Shown here in pieces: positions 1-7,529 of a DNA stretch of 28,650 nt (the first letter of the stretch is position 1; every line of letters begins with the position of its first letter). A program made the translations under genes and the position numbers. The notes beneath the pieces were generated by a model. The model saw only the letters and a program-made list of their open reading frames with translations, did not search any database and had not been told where the DNA came from. This DNA comes from JANMEX01 sp043776635 (GTDB taxonomy: Bacteria; Pseudomonadota; Alphaproteobacteria; Rhizobiales; Rhizobiaceae). Location of the stretch: the NCBI GenBank assembly GCA_043776635.1, contig JAYVRA010000045.1:1-28650 (forward strand). Reading direction: 5' to 3'.

Positions 1-98
1 ACGGCGAACTCAATTCCTGTGCGCATAACCCTGAATCGCACATCCAGCAAAACAAGGGAATCCAAATCTGGACTCCTTCGTTGCGATCAATCCACTAG
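1..98. repeat. Left arm of 98-bp terminal inverted repeat
   Basis: Positions 1-98 are the reverse complement of 28534-28631, with one mismatch (position 5 against 28627). The arm has no gene features of its own. Its plus-strand frame from a GTG at about 6 stays open through the arm, but the frame has no Shine-Dalgarno sequence and diverges from the other copy right after the arm. A sequence resembling a common rhizobial intergenic motif (tagagcgttttttgag) follows at 96-111. That comparison is from memory. Likely a dispersed chromosomal repeat. Confidence 0.9.
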
Positions 99-204
99 AG
101 CGTTTTTTGAGTAGCGTGGAACACGCTGTGGTTAAGAACAAGGCAACAAATCAAAAAGTTAGAGTGCCGTTTTGATTCTATTAAAACGAGAAGCACTCCT
201 ACAA

Positions 205-363
205 TCAAATACGCCCCATCAACACTAGCACTACCAGCACAACAATGACTATGCCAACTCCGCCAGACGGTGCATATCCCCAGCTGCGCGCGTGCGGCCA
301 AGATGGAAACGCGCCAATTAGCAGCAGCACGAGTATGATGAGAAGAATGGTTGAAGTGGTCAT
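205..363 (-). CDS. DUF3309 family small membrane protein (52 aa)
   Basis: This 52-residue ORF starts MTTSTILLIILVLLL and ends LVLMGRI. It has two hydrophobic helices (about residues 5-19 and 36-49) joined by a polar hinge, FPSWPHARSWGYAPSGG. The pattern and length match the DUF3309 family as I remember it, which consists of very small inner-membrane proteins common in alphaproteobacteria and of unknown function. The ATG at 363 is preceded by a GAGGG Shine-Dalgarno about 7 nt upstream. It lies 12 nt downstream of another small membrane-protein gene (376-540) and shares its direction, so the two form an operon. An EcfG-type promoter sits upstream of that gene, which suggests a general-stress role. 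The gene is too short for most ORF cut-offs. Confidence 0.82.
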   Translation of the reverse strand: MTTSTILLIILVLLLIGAFPSWPHARSWGYAPSGGVGIVIVVLVVLVLMGRI

Positions 364-375
364 GAGAAGCCCTCG

Positions 376-540
376 CTATTTTAATGTGAACAGAAACGGC
401 AATGACAAAACCATCACCAAAGCATAGGCCAGAAGAAGAAAGACTTCGACGATAGTCGTCGCCCGCGTAATCTGTCTGGAAAATCCAAATTTCTGAAAAG
501 AGCTAACATCTTGAAGTCCGTCGAACGGGTTTTTGAACAT
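376..540 (-). CDS. Small single-helix membrane protein, function unknown (54 aa)
   Basis: This 54-residue ORF begins MFKNPFDGLQDVSSFQKFG and ends with a hydrophobic segment (about residues 30-52, containing VFLLLAYALVMVLSLPFLF) before the final TLK. The first half is polar, so one membrane helix with a cytoplasmic N-terminus is likely. I do not recognise the family. Support for it being real: an AGAGGGA Shine-Dalgarno about 8 nt before the ATG, a hydrophobic profile, the DUF3309 gene 12 nt downstream, and a match to the EcfG promoter consensus (566-590) 26 nt upstream of the start. Overlapping longer ORFs on either strand lack these signals. Confidence 0.65.
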   Translation of the reverse strand: MFKNPFDGLQDVSSFQKFGFSRQITRATTIVEVFLLLAYALVMVLSLPFLFTLK

Positions 541-565
541 CTCGAAAATCCCTCTTTGAAATGTA

Positions 566-590
566 AACGTCTGCGACGGCTTTCGGTTCC
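566..590 (-). promoter_or_regulatory. EcfG (general stress sigma) type promoter for the 376-540 / DUF3309 operon
   Basis: Read on the minus strand: -35 GGAAC (590-586), a 16-bp spacer, and -10 CGTT (569-566). This equals the published GGAAC-N16/17-CGTT consensus of the alphaproteobacterial EcfG sigma factor. The start site would fall near 558, leaving a short leader before the ATG at 540. The assignment is by motif only. Confidence 0.68.
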
Positions 591-614
591 ATTTATGAAA
601 TTTGAACTTTTAGA

Positions 615-639
615 GGAACCATTTGGAAGCATAAGCGTT
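615..639 (+). promoter_or_regulatory. EcfG (general stress sigma) type promoter for csbD
   Basis: -35 GGAAC (615-619), a 16-bp spacer, and -10 CGTT (636-639). This is the same exact consensus as the minus-strand promoter 25 bp away and points toward csbD, whose ATG is at 720. CsbD-family genes are typical general-stress genes in other bacteria, which agrees with this control. Confidence 0.72.
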
Positions 640-719
640 TTGCTGAACGAGGCGAGATGGCACTCATGGCTACCCCTCTTTCAATCCGGCCAAACCTACG
701 GCCTAACAGGAGAAGCAAC

Positions 720-911
720 ATGTCGAGCACAAGTGACAAAATCAAAGGCCTTGCAAACGAAGCTGCGGGCAATGTGAAGCAGGCAGTCGGCAAGGCCGTC
801 GGCAACGATCGCCTTCGCGGCGAGGGTTTAGTGCAGGAAGTCAAGGGTAACGCCCAACAAGCAGTTGGCAAGGCCAAGGATGCTGTGAAAAAACTGGTTG
901 ATAAGGCTTAG
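720..911 (+). CDS. CsbD family stress protein (63 aa)
   Basis: This is a 63-residue hydrophilic helical protein starting MSSTSDKIKGLANEAAGNVK. It has two related repeats (KIKGLANEAAGNVKQAVGKA and VQEVKGNAQQAVGKAKDAVK) and the LRGEG linker typical of the CsbD-like domain (Pfam PF05532). Family members are abundant in stressed cells but their molecular role is not established. The ATG at 720 was chosen because AGGAG lies 7 nt upstream and the family's usual N-terminus starts there. The in-frame ATG at 657 would add 21 atypical residues. A strong terminator (933-958) follows, so the gene is probably monocistronic. Confidence 0.92.
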   Translation: MSSTSDKIKGLANEAAGNVKQAVGKAVGNDRLRGEGLVQEVKGNAQQAVGKAKDAVKKLVDKA

Positions 912-932
912 TCAGATTAATTTTTAAAACAG

Positions 933-958
933 AAACGGCGGCAAAAACCGCCGTTTTT
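933..958 (+). terminator. Rho-independent terminator of csbD
   Basis: A perfect 9-bp stem, AAACGGCGG (933-941) with CCGCCGTTT (948-956), closes a 6-nt loop and runs into a T tract. It begins 22 nt after the csbD stop codon. Confidence 0.88.
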
Positions 959-1317
959 ACGTTTATAGCCTTGGATGCAAATCTTGCAAACGTCGCAAAC
1001 AATCTTGTTGCTCATACGGTCATCAACGTTAGTACGACGACAGTTTTAGGGGCCAATTACTGAAATGATCACAGGGCCGCTTCGGACAACCATCACATTA
1101 GCATACGCACCTATCTATAGTTCATGGGCGTCTGGCGTTGCCCGGTCAACTTATTGAAACTGTTGTCAACACAAAACAGGCTGTTGTGATTTTGATAAAC
1201 AGACAACCGTTCATGACCGCCGTCAGGTTATATTAACAGGCTCTTTACCATAACGCGCATAAGGTCTTCGGCGAATGATGCTGTGCTTCGCGCAGCAAAT
1301 CGGCTTTTAAACGGGGT
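959..1317. other. Intergenic region upstream of ftsK
   Basis: About 360 bp without a convincing gene. It holds a small dyad (tgttgtcaacaca, about 1162-1174) followed by a second ctgttgt, and a possible leader hairpin of about 7 bp (gctgtgcttcgcgcagc) near 1280-1296. The ftsK promoter must lie here, but I could not pick one with confidence. Confidence 0.5.
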
Positions 1318-4023
1318 ATGGACATGCGTCCTTCAGTGACAACTGCGCCAGTAAATCAGATGGCACGTTCTAAAACAGAGCGAAACATTGCCAGTCCACA
1401 GGGCATGAATGGCTTTTTATGGCGTCAAGCTGAAGCCTTTGGCGGTATTGCGGTAATGATTTCGGTGTTGGCAGCAGTCGCCGCTCTCGCGACATGGAAC
1501 GTTGCTGACCCTAGTTTTAGCCATGCGACTGGCAACATTACCGTTAACGCGCTGGGTTCATCCGGAGCAATTTTTTCAGATTTAATGATGCAGTTTTTCG
1601 GGCTGGCCAGTGTGCCCATGTTACTTCCTGTGCTGCTGATCGGATTTTTTATGGCACGCGGGCGCGATGTTGGTTTGAAATTCCGCCGCAGCTTTGCCTA
1701 TGTCGGCGGTGCACTGCTAATGGCGTCAGTCTTCGCCTGCTTCAAAGCGCCCGTTACATGGCCACTGCCGGTTGGCGTTGGTGGCGTACTCGGCGATAAA
1801 ATATTGCAAATCCCGGGCCTGTTTATGGGCGGCACACCGACCGGGCTTCTGGCAGCACTATCCGGTTTGGCGCTCATTGCGCCAGCGACCTATCTGCTCG
1901 CCTATGCATCCTCGGTCCTTGGAAAAGTGACAACCAAACAAGACCGGTCGCAAGATGCCAACGATGAATTATTTGACAACGATGATGGCGACACCGGCTC
2001 GTATGCACTCGGTGCACTCACCCATTATTGGTATTCGCTGCGTTCATTTGTGTCGCGGCAATGGGCGGCGCGAAATTCAATTGATCCTATGATAGGAACA
2101 AGAAAAGTTCGTTCACAACATTCATCGCAACCTATCGCCTATGATGATTTTGAAGACGATGCACCCGCCGCACCGCGCATGAAGCATGAACCGGAGTTTT
2201 CATACGCTAAGGTCTCAACATCAAATGCGCTTGCAGCCAGAGCGAGCCAAGACTCACAGTTTGAACAAGACTCGCAATTTGAAGATGATGAATTTATCGA
2301 CGAAACCGAAGTGTTTGATGTGCCCCATGTGGTAAGCACACCAAAAATGGCTGCATCAAGGAGCACGCCGCAAGGCATTTCGACCCGCGCCATGGTTGAT
2401 AACCGTGTGATGGAACAACCCATCAACCGCGTGCAGAGCGATGTAGCACGACTGAAAACCGGCGCTCGCGTTAACCGCGAAGCGCAAGGTTCCCTAATTT
2501 CCGGAGTTGGCTTTGAAAAGCCGCCGCTGCATTTCCTCGGTGAGCCGAAAAGCGTCGCTCGCGATCCGTCACTTTCCAAAGACGTGTTGGAGCAAAATGC
2601 CCGCGCCTTGGAAGGCGTGCTGGACGATTTTGGTGTGCGCGGCGAGATTATTCATGTGCGCCCGGGTCCAGTAGTGACGATGTATGAGCTGGAACCGGCA
2701 CCTGGCATCAAATCCTCGCGCGTAATTGGTTTGGCGGATGATATCGCCCGTTCGATGAGCGCCATTGCCGCCCGCGTGGCTGTGGTTCCGGGCCGCAATG
2801 CCATTGGTATCGAATTGCCGAACGTGCGCCGCGAAACGGTCTATTTACGCGAACTGATGGCCAGCCCGGAGTTTGAAAATTCTAAAGCCAAACTGGCGTT
2901 GGCGCTGGGCAAAACCATCAATGGCGAAGCCGTTATCGCCGACTTAGCCAAGTTCCCGCATTTGCTGGTGGCAGGCACGACCGGCTCGGGTAAATCTGTT
3001 GCCATCAACACCATGATCTTATCGCTGCTTTACCGGCTCACCCCGCAAGAGTGCCGCCTTATAATGATCGACCCGAAAATGCTGGAGTTGTCAGTCTATG
3101 ACGGCATTCCGCATTTGCTCACCCCCGTTGTGACTGATCCCAAGAAGGCCGTTGTGGCACTGAAATGGACGGTCAAGGAAATGGAAGACCGCTATCGCAA
3201 AATGTCGAAAGTGGGTGTTCGCAACATTGACGGCTTCAACCAGCGTGTCGCGCAGGCGCAGGCCAAGGGCGAGCAAATCACCCGCACCATACAAACCGGA
3301 TTCGACCGCGTGACTGGCGAGGCGCTTTACGAGACTGAAGCGCTGGATTTGAAGCCAATTCCCTATATTGTCGTTCTGATCGATGAAATGGCCGACCTTA
3401 TGATGGTGGCGGGCAAAGATATTGAAGGTGCGGTGCAGCGCCTCGCGCAGATGGCCCGCGCGGCCGGCATCCACGTCATTATGGCAACGCAGCGTCCGTC
3501 TGTTGACGTTATAACCGGCACCATCAAAGCCAACTTCCCGACACGTATTTCGTTCCAAGTCACGTCAAAGATCGATTCGCGCACCATTTTGGGTGAGATG
3601 GGTGCTGAGCAATTACTTGGCCAAGGCGATATGCTGTTCATGGCAGGCGGCGGGCGCATTCAGCGTGTCCACGGCCCGTTTGTGACAGATGAAGAGGTCG
3701 AAAAGATCGTCGCGCATCTTAAAGTGCAAGGCGCACCGGAATATCTGGAAGCCATAACACAGGATGAAGAAGAGGAAGGCGAGGACGAAAGCGCCGCTCC
3801 GAGCGGCAACTATTCTGAATCGGACGACCCTTACGATCAGGCCGTTTCCATCGTGTTGCGCGATAAGAAGGCGTCGACCAGTTACATCCAGCGCCGTATG
3901 GGTATTGGCTATAACCGCGCGGCCTCTCTCATCGAGCGTATGGAAAAAGAAGGCATAGTGGGCCCGTCCAACCAGACTGGCAAACGCGAGATATTGGTAC
4001 CGACGGAAGATGATATGATGTGA
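1318..4023 (+). CDS. ftsK: DNA translocase FtsK
   Basis: FtsK is a hexameric ATP-driven motor that clears chromosome termini through the division septum and activates XerCD recombination at dif. The 901-aa protein shows four hydrophobic segments (about 41-64, 88-114, 124-142, 170-196) and a variable acidic linker (about 200-380). The motor domain has Walker A GTTGSGKS at 553-560 and Walker B IVVLIDE at 684-690, with MATQRPSVDVITG after it. A C-terminal winged-helix gamma domain (about 835-895, including YIQRRMGIGYNRAASLIERM) reads KOPS sites. Length and order are normal for the family. The start at 1318 may be six bases early: an ATG at 1324 has the CGGGG Shine-Dalgarno at better spacing. lolA follows across a hairpin. 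Confidence 0.97.
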   Translation: MDMRPSVTTAPVNQMARSKTERNIASPQGMNGFLWRQAEAFGGIAVMISVLAAVAALATWNVADPSFSHATGNITVNALGSSGAIFSDLMMQFFGLASVPMLLPVLLIGFFMARGRDVGLKFRRSFAYVGGALLMASVFACFKAPVTWPLPVGVGGVLGDKILQIPGLFMGGTPTGLLAALSGLALIAPATYLLAYASSVLGKVTTKQDRSQDANDELFDNDDGDTGSYALGALTHYWYSLRSFVSRQWAARNSIDPMIGTRKVRSQHSSQPIAYDDFEDDAPAAPRMKHEPEFSYAKVSTSNALAARASQDSQFEQDSQFEDDEFIDETEVFDVPHVVSTPKMAASRSTPQGISTRAMVDNRVMEQPINRVQSDVARLKTGARVNREAQGSLISGVGFEKPPLHFLGEPKSVARDPSLSKDVLEQNARALEGVLDDFGVRGEIIHVRPGPVVTMYELEPAPGIKSSRVIGLADDIARSMSAIAARVAVVPGRNAIGIELPNVRRETVYLRELMASPEFENSKAKLALALGKTINGEAVIADLAKFPHLLVAGTTGSGKSVAINTMILSLLYRLTPQECRLIMIDPKMLELSVYDGIPHLLTPVVTDPKKAVVALKWTVKEMEDRYRKMSKVGVRNIDGFNQRVAQAQAKGEQITRTIQTGFDRVTGEALYETEALDLKPIPYIVVLIDEMADLMMVAGKDIEGAVQRLAQMARAAGIHVIMATQRPSVDVITGTIKANFPTRISFQVTSKIDSRTILGEMGAEQLLGQGDMLFMAGGGRIQRVHGPFVTDEEVEKIVAHLKVQGAPEYLEAITQDEEEEGEDESAAPSGNYSESDDPYDQAVSIVLRDKKASTSYIQRRMGIGYNRAASLIERMEKEGIVGPSNQTGKREILVPTEDDMM

Positions 4024-4032
4024 ATTATAGCC

Positions 4033-4065
4033 GCCAAACTGTCGCCATAGTCGCGACAGATTGGC
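4033..4065 (+). other. Long hairpin in the ftsK-lolA spacer
   Basis: GCCAA-a-CTGTCGC (4033-4045) pairs with GCGACAG-a-TTGGC (4053-4065). This gives a 13-position stem with one A/A mismatch and a 7-nt loop. No T tract follows on either side, so it is not a classical terminator. It starts 9 nt after the ftsK stop and ends 21 nt before the lolA Shine-Dalgarno. It may protect or process the transcript between the two genes. Confidence 0.6.
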
Positions 4066-4098
4066 TTGGTAATTCATAGTCTCACTGGAGTGATGATA

Positions 4099-4770
4099 AT
4101 GAGAAAGACGTTTGAAATTTCGCGACGCACGTTTATCACAAGTGCTGCCGGTCTGTTGCTGCCGCTGGCTCTAGCCGTGTCACCGGCATTGGCAGCCGCA
4201 GCCGCCACGGCCGCACCATCAGGCTCTGCGGCGCAAATCGCCAGCCATTTCACGTCAGTTAAAACCATTACCGGAGAATTTGTGCAGTTCGGCCCGCGCG
4301 GCGAACAAACGGGTGGCACATTTTATATTTCCCGTCCGGGAAAAATTCGCTTTAATTATGAAAAACCATCGCCGATTCGCGTTATTGCTGATGGCAAGTC
4401 AGTTGTCGTGAATAATAAGAAACTGGACACATGGGATATTTATCCGCTGGATAAAACCCCGCTCAAGCTGCTTCTCTCTGACACGATTGATCTTACCGGC
4501 GAGCGGGTTGAATCAGTTAAAGAAGAAAATGATCTGACAACAATTGTGTTAGGCGACAAGACTGTGTTCGGCACATCGAAAATCACATTGATGTTTGATC
4601 CAAAATCATACGAACTGCGCCAATGGACCATAAGGGACGCCCAAGGGCTTGATACGACAGTCATGATTTTCAACACCAAAGAAGGTGTTACATTCGACCC
4701 TAAATTATTTGATATTGATTATGTTCATGTGAGCCAAGCCAAAGGCAAGCAGGATGCCAACAAAAATTAA
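4099..4770 (+). CDS. lolA: Outer-membrane lipoprotein carrier LolA, with Tat-like signal
   Basis: LolA is the periplasmic chaperone that carries lipoproteins from the LolCDE complex to the outer membrane. The 223-aa product has an N-terminal signal with SRRTFIT followed by a hydrophobic stretch and an AxA-type site (SPALA). This is close to the twin-arginine consensus, implying export by Tat rather than Sec. The mature part has the LolA fold hallmarks: ITGEFVQFGPRGEQTGGTF, SRPGKIRFNYEKPSP, and a late VMIFNTKEGVTFDPKLF. The ATG at 4099 was chosen because GGAG sits 8 nt upstream. ATG 4093 is too close to that site, and a TTG at 4066 would put residues before the signal. The position after ftsK is common in this bacterial group. 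Confidence 0.9.
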   Translation: MRKTFEISRRTFITSAAGLLLPLALAVSPALAAAAATAAPSGSAAQIASHFTSVKTITGEFVQFGPRGEQTGGTFYISRPGKIRFNYEKPSPIRVIADGKSVVVNNKKLDTWDIYPLDKTPLKLLLSDTIDLTGERVESVKEENDLTTIVLGDKTVFGTSKITLMFDPKSYELRQWTIRDAQGLDTTVMIFNTKEGVTFDPKLFDIDYVHVSQAKGKQDANKN

Positions 4771-4814
4771 ACTACGCACTTGAACCGTGGCACTGCTGCT
4801 GGCATGGCTATTCC

Positions 4815-5618
4815 ATGTCAAATTTCAAACTTATCACGTGGAATATAAATTCCGTTCGTCTGCGCCAAGGTCTGGTTGAGCGCGTCATTGAAGCGCAAAA
4901 TCCGGATGTAATTTGCCTGCAGGAAATCAAATGTCAGGATCACGAGTTTCCTGAGGATACGTTCAAAAAACACGGCTATGTCCACCAGGCGGTGCATGGC
5001 CAAAAGGCCTATCACGGCGTGGTAATCCTTTCGCGCTATCCTCTCAAAGAGATGAAACGTGAGAAATTCTGCGGTATTGATGATAGCCGCCACGTTTCTG
5101 CGCTGGTCGATGTGAAGGGTGTGCCGGTTGTCGTGCATAATTTTTATGTGCCGGCTGGTGGCGATGAGCCGGACGTTAACATCAATCCAAAATTCAAGCA
5201 CAAGCTGGAATTCGTCGAAGAAATGCGCCGCATCAGGCCGGACCATCCGAAAGCCTCGTCAATTCTGGTGGGCGATTTGAACATCGCGCCGCTGGTGCAT
5301 GATGTCTGGGGCCATAAGGAATTGCTGAAAGTCGTCAGCCATACGCCAATTGAGACAGAAAGCTTCGAAGCGATGCGCACCGGCGGAGGTTGGGTGGATT
5401 TGATGCGCCAGTATACGCCGGAGCCCGAAAAGCTCTACACATGGTGGAGCTACCGTGCCGCCGATTGGGAAATTTCCAACCGTGGCAGGCGTCTGGATCA
5501 TGTCTGGTCATCAGCCGATTTAGCCCCAAAGCTTACCGGCATCGAAATCATGAAAGAAACCCGCTCGTGGGAGAAGCCATCAGACCATGTGCCGGTGATT
5601 GCAAGTTTCAAGCTGTAA
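4815..5618 (+). CDS. xthA: Exodeoxyribonuclease III
   Basis: This is an Mg-dependent AP endonuclease and 3'-5' exonuclease of base-excision repair, in the exonuclease-endonuclease-phosphatase fold. The 267-aa protein carries the family motifs in order: ITWNINSVR (about 7-15), the metal-binding LQEIK (about 35-39), the catalytic region NFYVPAGG (about 110-117), GDLNIAP (about 153-159), RRLDHVW (about 231-237) and the terminal SDHVPV. Length is normal. The start ATG has a weak Shine-Dalgarno. The stop lies 3 bp from the stop of the convergent cNMP-domain gene. Confidence 0.96.
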   Translation: MSNFKLITWNINSVRLRQGLVERVIEAQNPDVICLQEIKCQDHEFPEDTFKKHGYVHQAVHGQKAYHGVVILSRYPLKEMKREKFCGIDDSRHVSALVDVKGVPVVVHNFYVPAGGDEPDVNINPKFKHKLEFVEEMRRIRPDHPKASSILVGDLNIAPLVHDVWGHKELLKVVSHTPIETESFEAMRTGGGWVDLMRQYTPEPEKLYTWWSYRAADWEISNRGRRLDHVWSSADLAPKLTGIEIMKETRSWEKPSDHVPVIASFKL

Positions 5619-5621
5619 GGC

Positions 5622-6077
5622 CTAATCCGCAAACTTAGCCTCAAGCCGCGTAATATCGCCCAGAAACTCCTGAAACCGCCCCGCAATTTCGCCATGCAAG
5701 GTGGCTGCCAGCTCAGGATATTCTTCCAGCACACGGCGGATGAGGCTGCGGTTGATGCGCATCATTTGGGTATCTTCGGCGGCCACAGCGCTTGTCGGCC
5801 TTGTCGAGGGCGCAATCAGTGCCAGTTCGCCAAGCAGCGTGCCTTTGATTGCCGTTTGAACAATGCGGCGGTTCATGCCGTTTAGCTCGATCAGATTGAG
5901 AGCGCCCGACATGATGATGAAGCCGCAATCGGCCTCCTGGCCCTCGCTATAAAGTTCGCGGCCTTTGATAATCGAAAGATGCTCAGTGCCAAAGGCAATC
6001 AGCCGCAACTGCTCGCCCGTGAACGAACGGAACAGCGGCACGGCTCCAAGCGCCCGTACATCTTCATCAATTGCCAT
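5622..6077 (-). CDS. Cyclic nucleotide-binding domain protein without a DNA-binding domain
   Basis: The 151-aa protein is a single cNMP-binding (Crp-type) beta-barrel, about residues 15-130, with the phosphate-cassette-like segment LLGELALIAPSTRPTSAVA. It ends in a short helix (about 120-150) where Crp/Fnr proteins would carry their helix-turn-helix. It is therefore not a transcription factor by itself and may sense a ligand for a partner. The canonical RXA cassette is RPTSAVA here, so actual cAMP binding is uncertain. It lies 33 nt downstream of the response regulator on the same strand, so the two are probably co-transcribed. Confidence 0.85.
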   Translation of the reverse strand: MAIDEDVRALGAVPLFRSFTGEQLRLIAFGTEHLSIIKGRELYSEGQEADCGFIIMSGALNLIELNGMNRRIVQTAIKGTLLGELALIAPSTRPTSAVAAEDTQMMRINRSLIRRVLEEYPELAATLHGEIAGRFQEFLGDITRLEAKFAD

Positions 6078-6110
6078 CAGCGGTCCCGCTTTGCCAAACT
6101 GATTCGGATG

Positions 6111-6794
6111 TTAAGGAACCAGCTTATATCCGCCGCTTTCTGTCACAAGAATTTCCGCATTGGAAGGATCTCGTTCGATTTTTTGGCGAAGACGATAAAC
6201 ATGCGTTTCCAGAGTGTGCGTCGTGACGCCGGAATTATAACCCCAGACTTCTTCGAGCAGCACGTCGCGGGTGACAACTTTATCGCCTGCACGGAACAAA
6301 TATTTTATAATTGCCGCTTCCTTTTCAGTGAGCCGCAGCTTGCCGCCCTTTTTATCGATCAGCAGCTTTTGGCCTGGCTTAAATGTGTAGGGCCCGACAG
6401 TGAACGTCACGTCCTCGCTATTGTCATGCTGACGCAATTGCGCGCGGATGCGCGCCAACAACACAGCAAAACGGAATGGCTTGGTGACATAATCATTGGC
6501 ACCCGCTTCCAGACCCAAGATAGTGTCCGAATCAGTATCCTGACCGGTAAGCATAATAATCGGCGCCTTGAAGCCACCTTTGCGCAGCAGCTTCACCGCC
6601 TCGCGACCGTCCATATCCGGCAAACCCACATCCATAATCAGTAAATCAATCACGCCTGCCCGCGCCGCTTGGATGCCTTTTGCGGCAGTATCCATCTCAC
6701 TGATTCGAAATTCTTCGTAAAGCGATAATTGTTCCAACAATGTCTGGCGTAACTCATTATCATCATCCACGAGCAGGATGCTTCTTGCTGCCAT
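6111..6794 (-). CDS. OmpR/PhoB-family response regulator
   Basis: The 227-aa two-domain regulator has a receiver domain (1-120) with the acidic pair D10/D11, phospho-acceptor D55 (LLIMDVG), T83 and K105 (YVTKPF). A winged-helix Trans_reg_C domain (about 130-226) follows, with VTRDVLLEEVWGY and THTLETHVYRLRQKIE. The ATG at 6794 was chosen because GGAGG lies 7 nt upstream and the receiver starts right there; an open frame further upstream is only the palindromic repeat. No histidine kinase gene is in the window, so it is an orphan locally. It shares a 147-bp gap with the divergent L,D-transpeptidase gene. I do not assign a specific name. Confidence 0.93.
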   Translation of the reverse strand: MAARSILLVDDDNELRQTLLEQLSLYEEFRISEMDTAAKGIQAARAGVIDLLIMDVGLPDMDGREAVKLLRKGGFKAPIIMLTGQDTDSDTILGLEAGANDYVTKPFRFAVLLARIRAQLRQHDNSEDVTFTVGPYTFKPGQKLLIDKKGGKLRLTEKEAAIIKYLFRAGDKVVTRDVLLEEVWGYNSGVTTHTLETHVYRLRQKIERDPSNAEILVTESGGYKLVP

Positions 6795-6824
6795 TGTGTG
6801 TCCTCCGGTTGGCTCGAGATTAGA

Positions 6825-6909
6825 GCAAGTCGGGTTCAAATCAATCTTATAGTATCTGAATTCGCCCGGTTTTTGGGGCGAATTCAGATTCAGTTTGAAC
6901 TCTACTTGC
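6825..6909 (-). repeat. Nested palindromic repeat, copy A
   Basis: Outer arms 6825-6840 and 6894-6909 pair at 13 of 16 positions. Inside them ctgaattcgccc (6856-6867) pairs perfectly with gggcgaattcag (6876-6887). A related sequence of the same layout lies at 18768-18866 (copy B). The element fills most of the gap between the response regulator and the L,D-transpeptidase gene. It ends about 20 bp before the regulator's Shine-Dalgarno, so it probably lies in its promoter or leader. Confidence 0.8.
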
Positions 6910-6941
6910 TTTAAACGAAATATTGCAGGGCGGAAGCACTT

Positions 6942-7517
6942 GTGGCAACTACTATCCTTTATTTTACACATCCTGACGAATTGCGGCAAATGCGTGGATT
7001 TTACTCTGACATTGTAGTGAGAAAACGCCCCGGGCACATCACGCAGGGGTTACTCACCGTTGCCGGCAAAACCCATATCTGTGCGCTGGGCAAGGGCGGT
7101 ATCCGCAGCTTGAAACGCGAAGGCGATGGCGCGACCCCGCTTGGCGCATTTCGCATATTATCCGGTTTTTATCGCGCAGACCATGCGAAACTCAGAAGCG
7201 CGGCTCTGCCTATGATGCGGCTAACCGGCCGTTGCGGCTGGTGCGATGATGTATCAGACCGCAACTATAATCGATTTGTCACGCTGCCCTATCCGGCGTG
7301 TCACGAGACTATGATGCGCAAAGACGCTCTGTATGATTTGGTTCTGGTGCTCAGCTATAATACTGTGCCACGCAAGAAATCTCTAGGTAGCGCAATTTTT
7401 TTTCACGTTTCGCGCAATGGCTGCGAACCGACGGAAGGATGCGTTGCACTGCCGTTTGCACTATTAAAAAACATTATCCCCAAGCTATCGACGAAGACTG
7501 TGTTGCGGGTAATTTAA
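6942..7517 (+). CDS. L,D-transpeptidase (YkuD-type) family protein
   Basis: The 191-aa protein resembles small alphaproteobacterial YkuD proteins (COG3786-like). It has an early Gly-rich strand, GKGGIRSLKREGDGATPLGAF, and the catalytic region FFHVSRNGCEPTEGCVALP near residues 153-171, with histidine 155 and presumed nucleophile cysteine 167. Such enzymes make 3-3 or protein-peptidoglycan crosslinks in the periplasm. No clear signal peptide is visible, so how it would reach the periplasm is unclear. The start is uncertain: GTG 6942 has a moderate GCGGAAG upstream, while ATG 6990 would remove 16 residues and lacks a good site. It is convergent with rpoH, with a 12-bp gap. Confidence 0.85.
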   Translation: MATTILYFTHPDELRQMRGFYSDIVVRKRPGHITQGLLTVAGKTHICALGKGGIRSLKREGDGATPLGAFRILSGFYRADHAKLRSAALPMMRLTGRCGWCDDVSDRNYNRFVTLPYPACHETMMRKDALYDLVLVLSYNTVPRKKSLGSAIFFHVSRNGCEPTEGCVALPFALLKNIIPKLSTKTVLRVI

Positions 7518-7529
7518 ACACGCAAATTT

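Noticed and set aside
5979..6644. 221-aa plus-strand ORF opposite the response regulator and cNMP gene.
   Set aside because: It is the antisense shadow of two well-supported genes, spans both, and has no domain or ribosome-binding site.
6795..7037. Extended N-terminus of the response regulator.
   Set aside because: The extension is translation of the palindromic repeat; a similar peptide (NSP.K.GEFRY..IDL) also appears from copy B, showing it is repeat-derived rather than coding.
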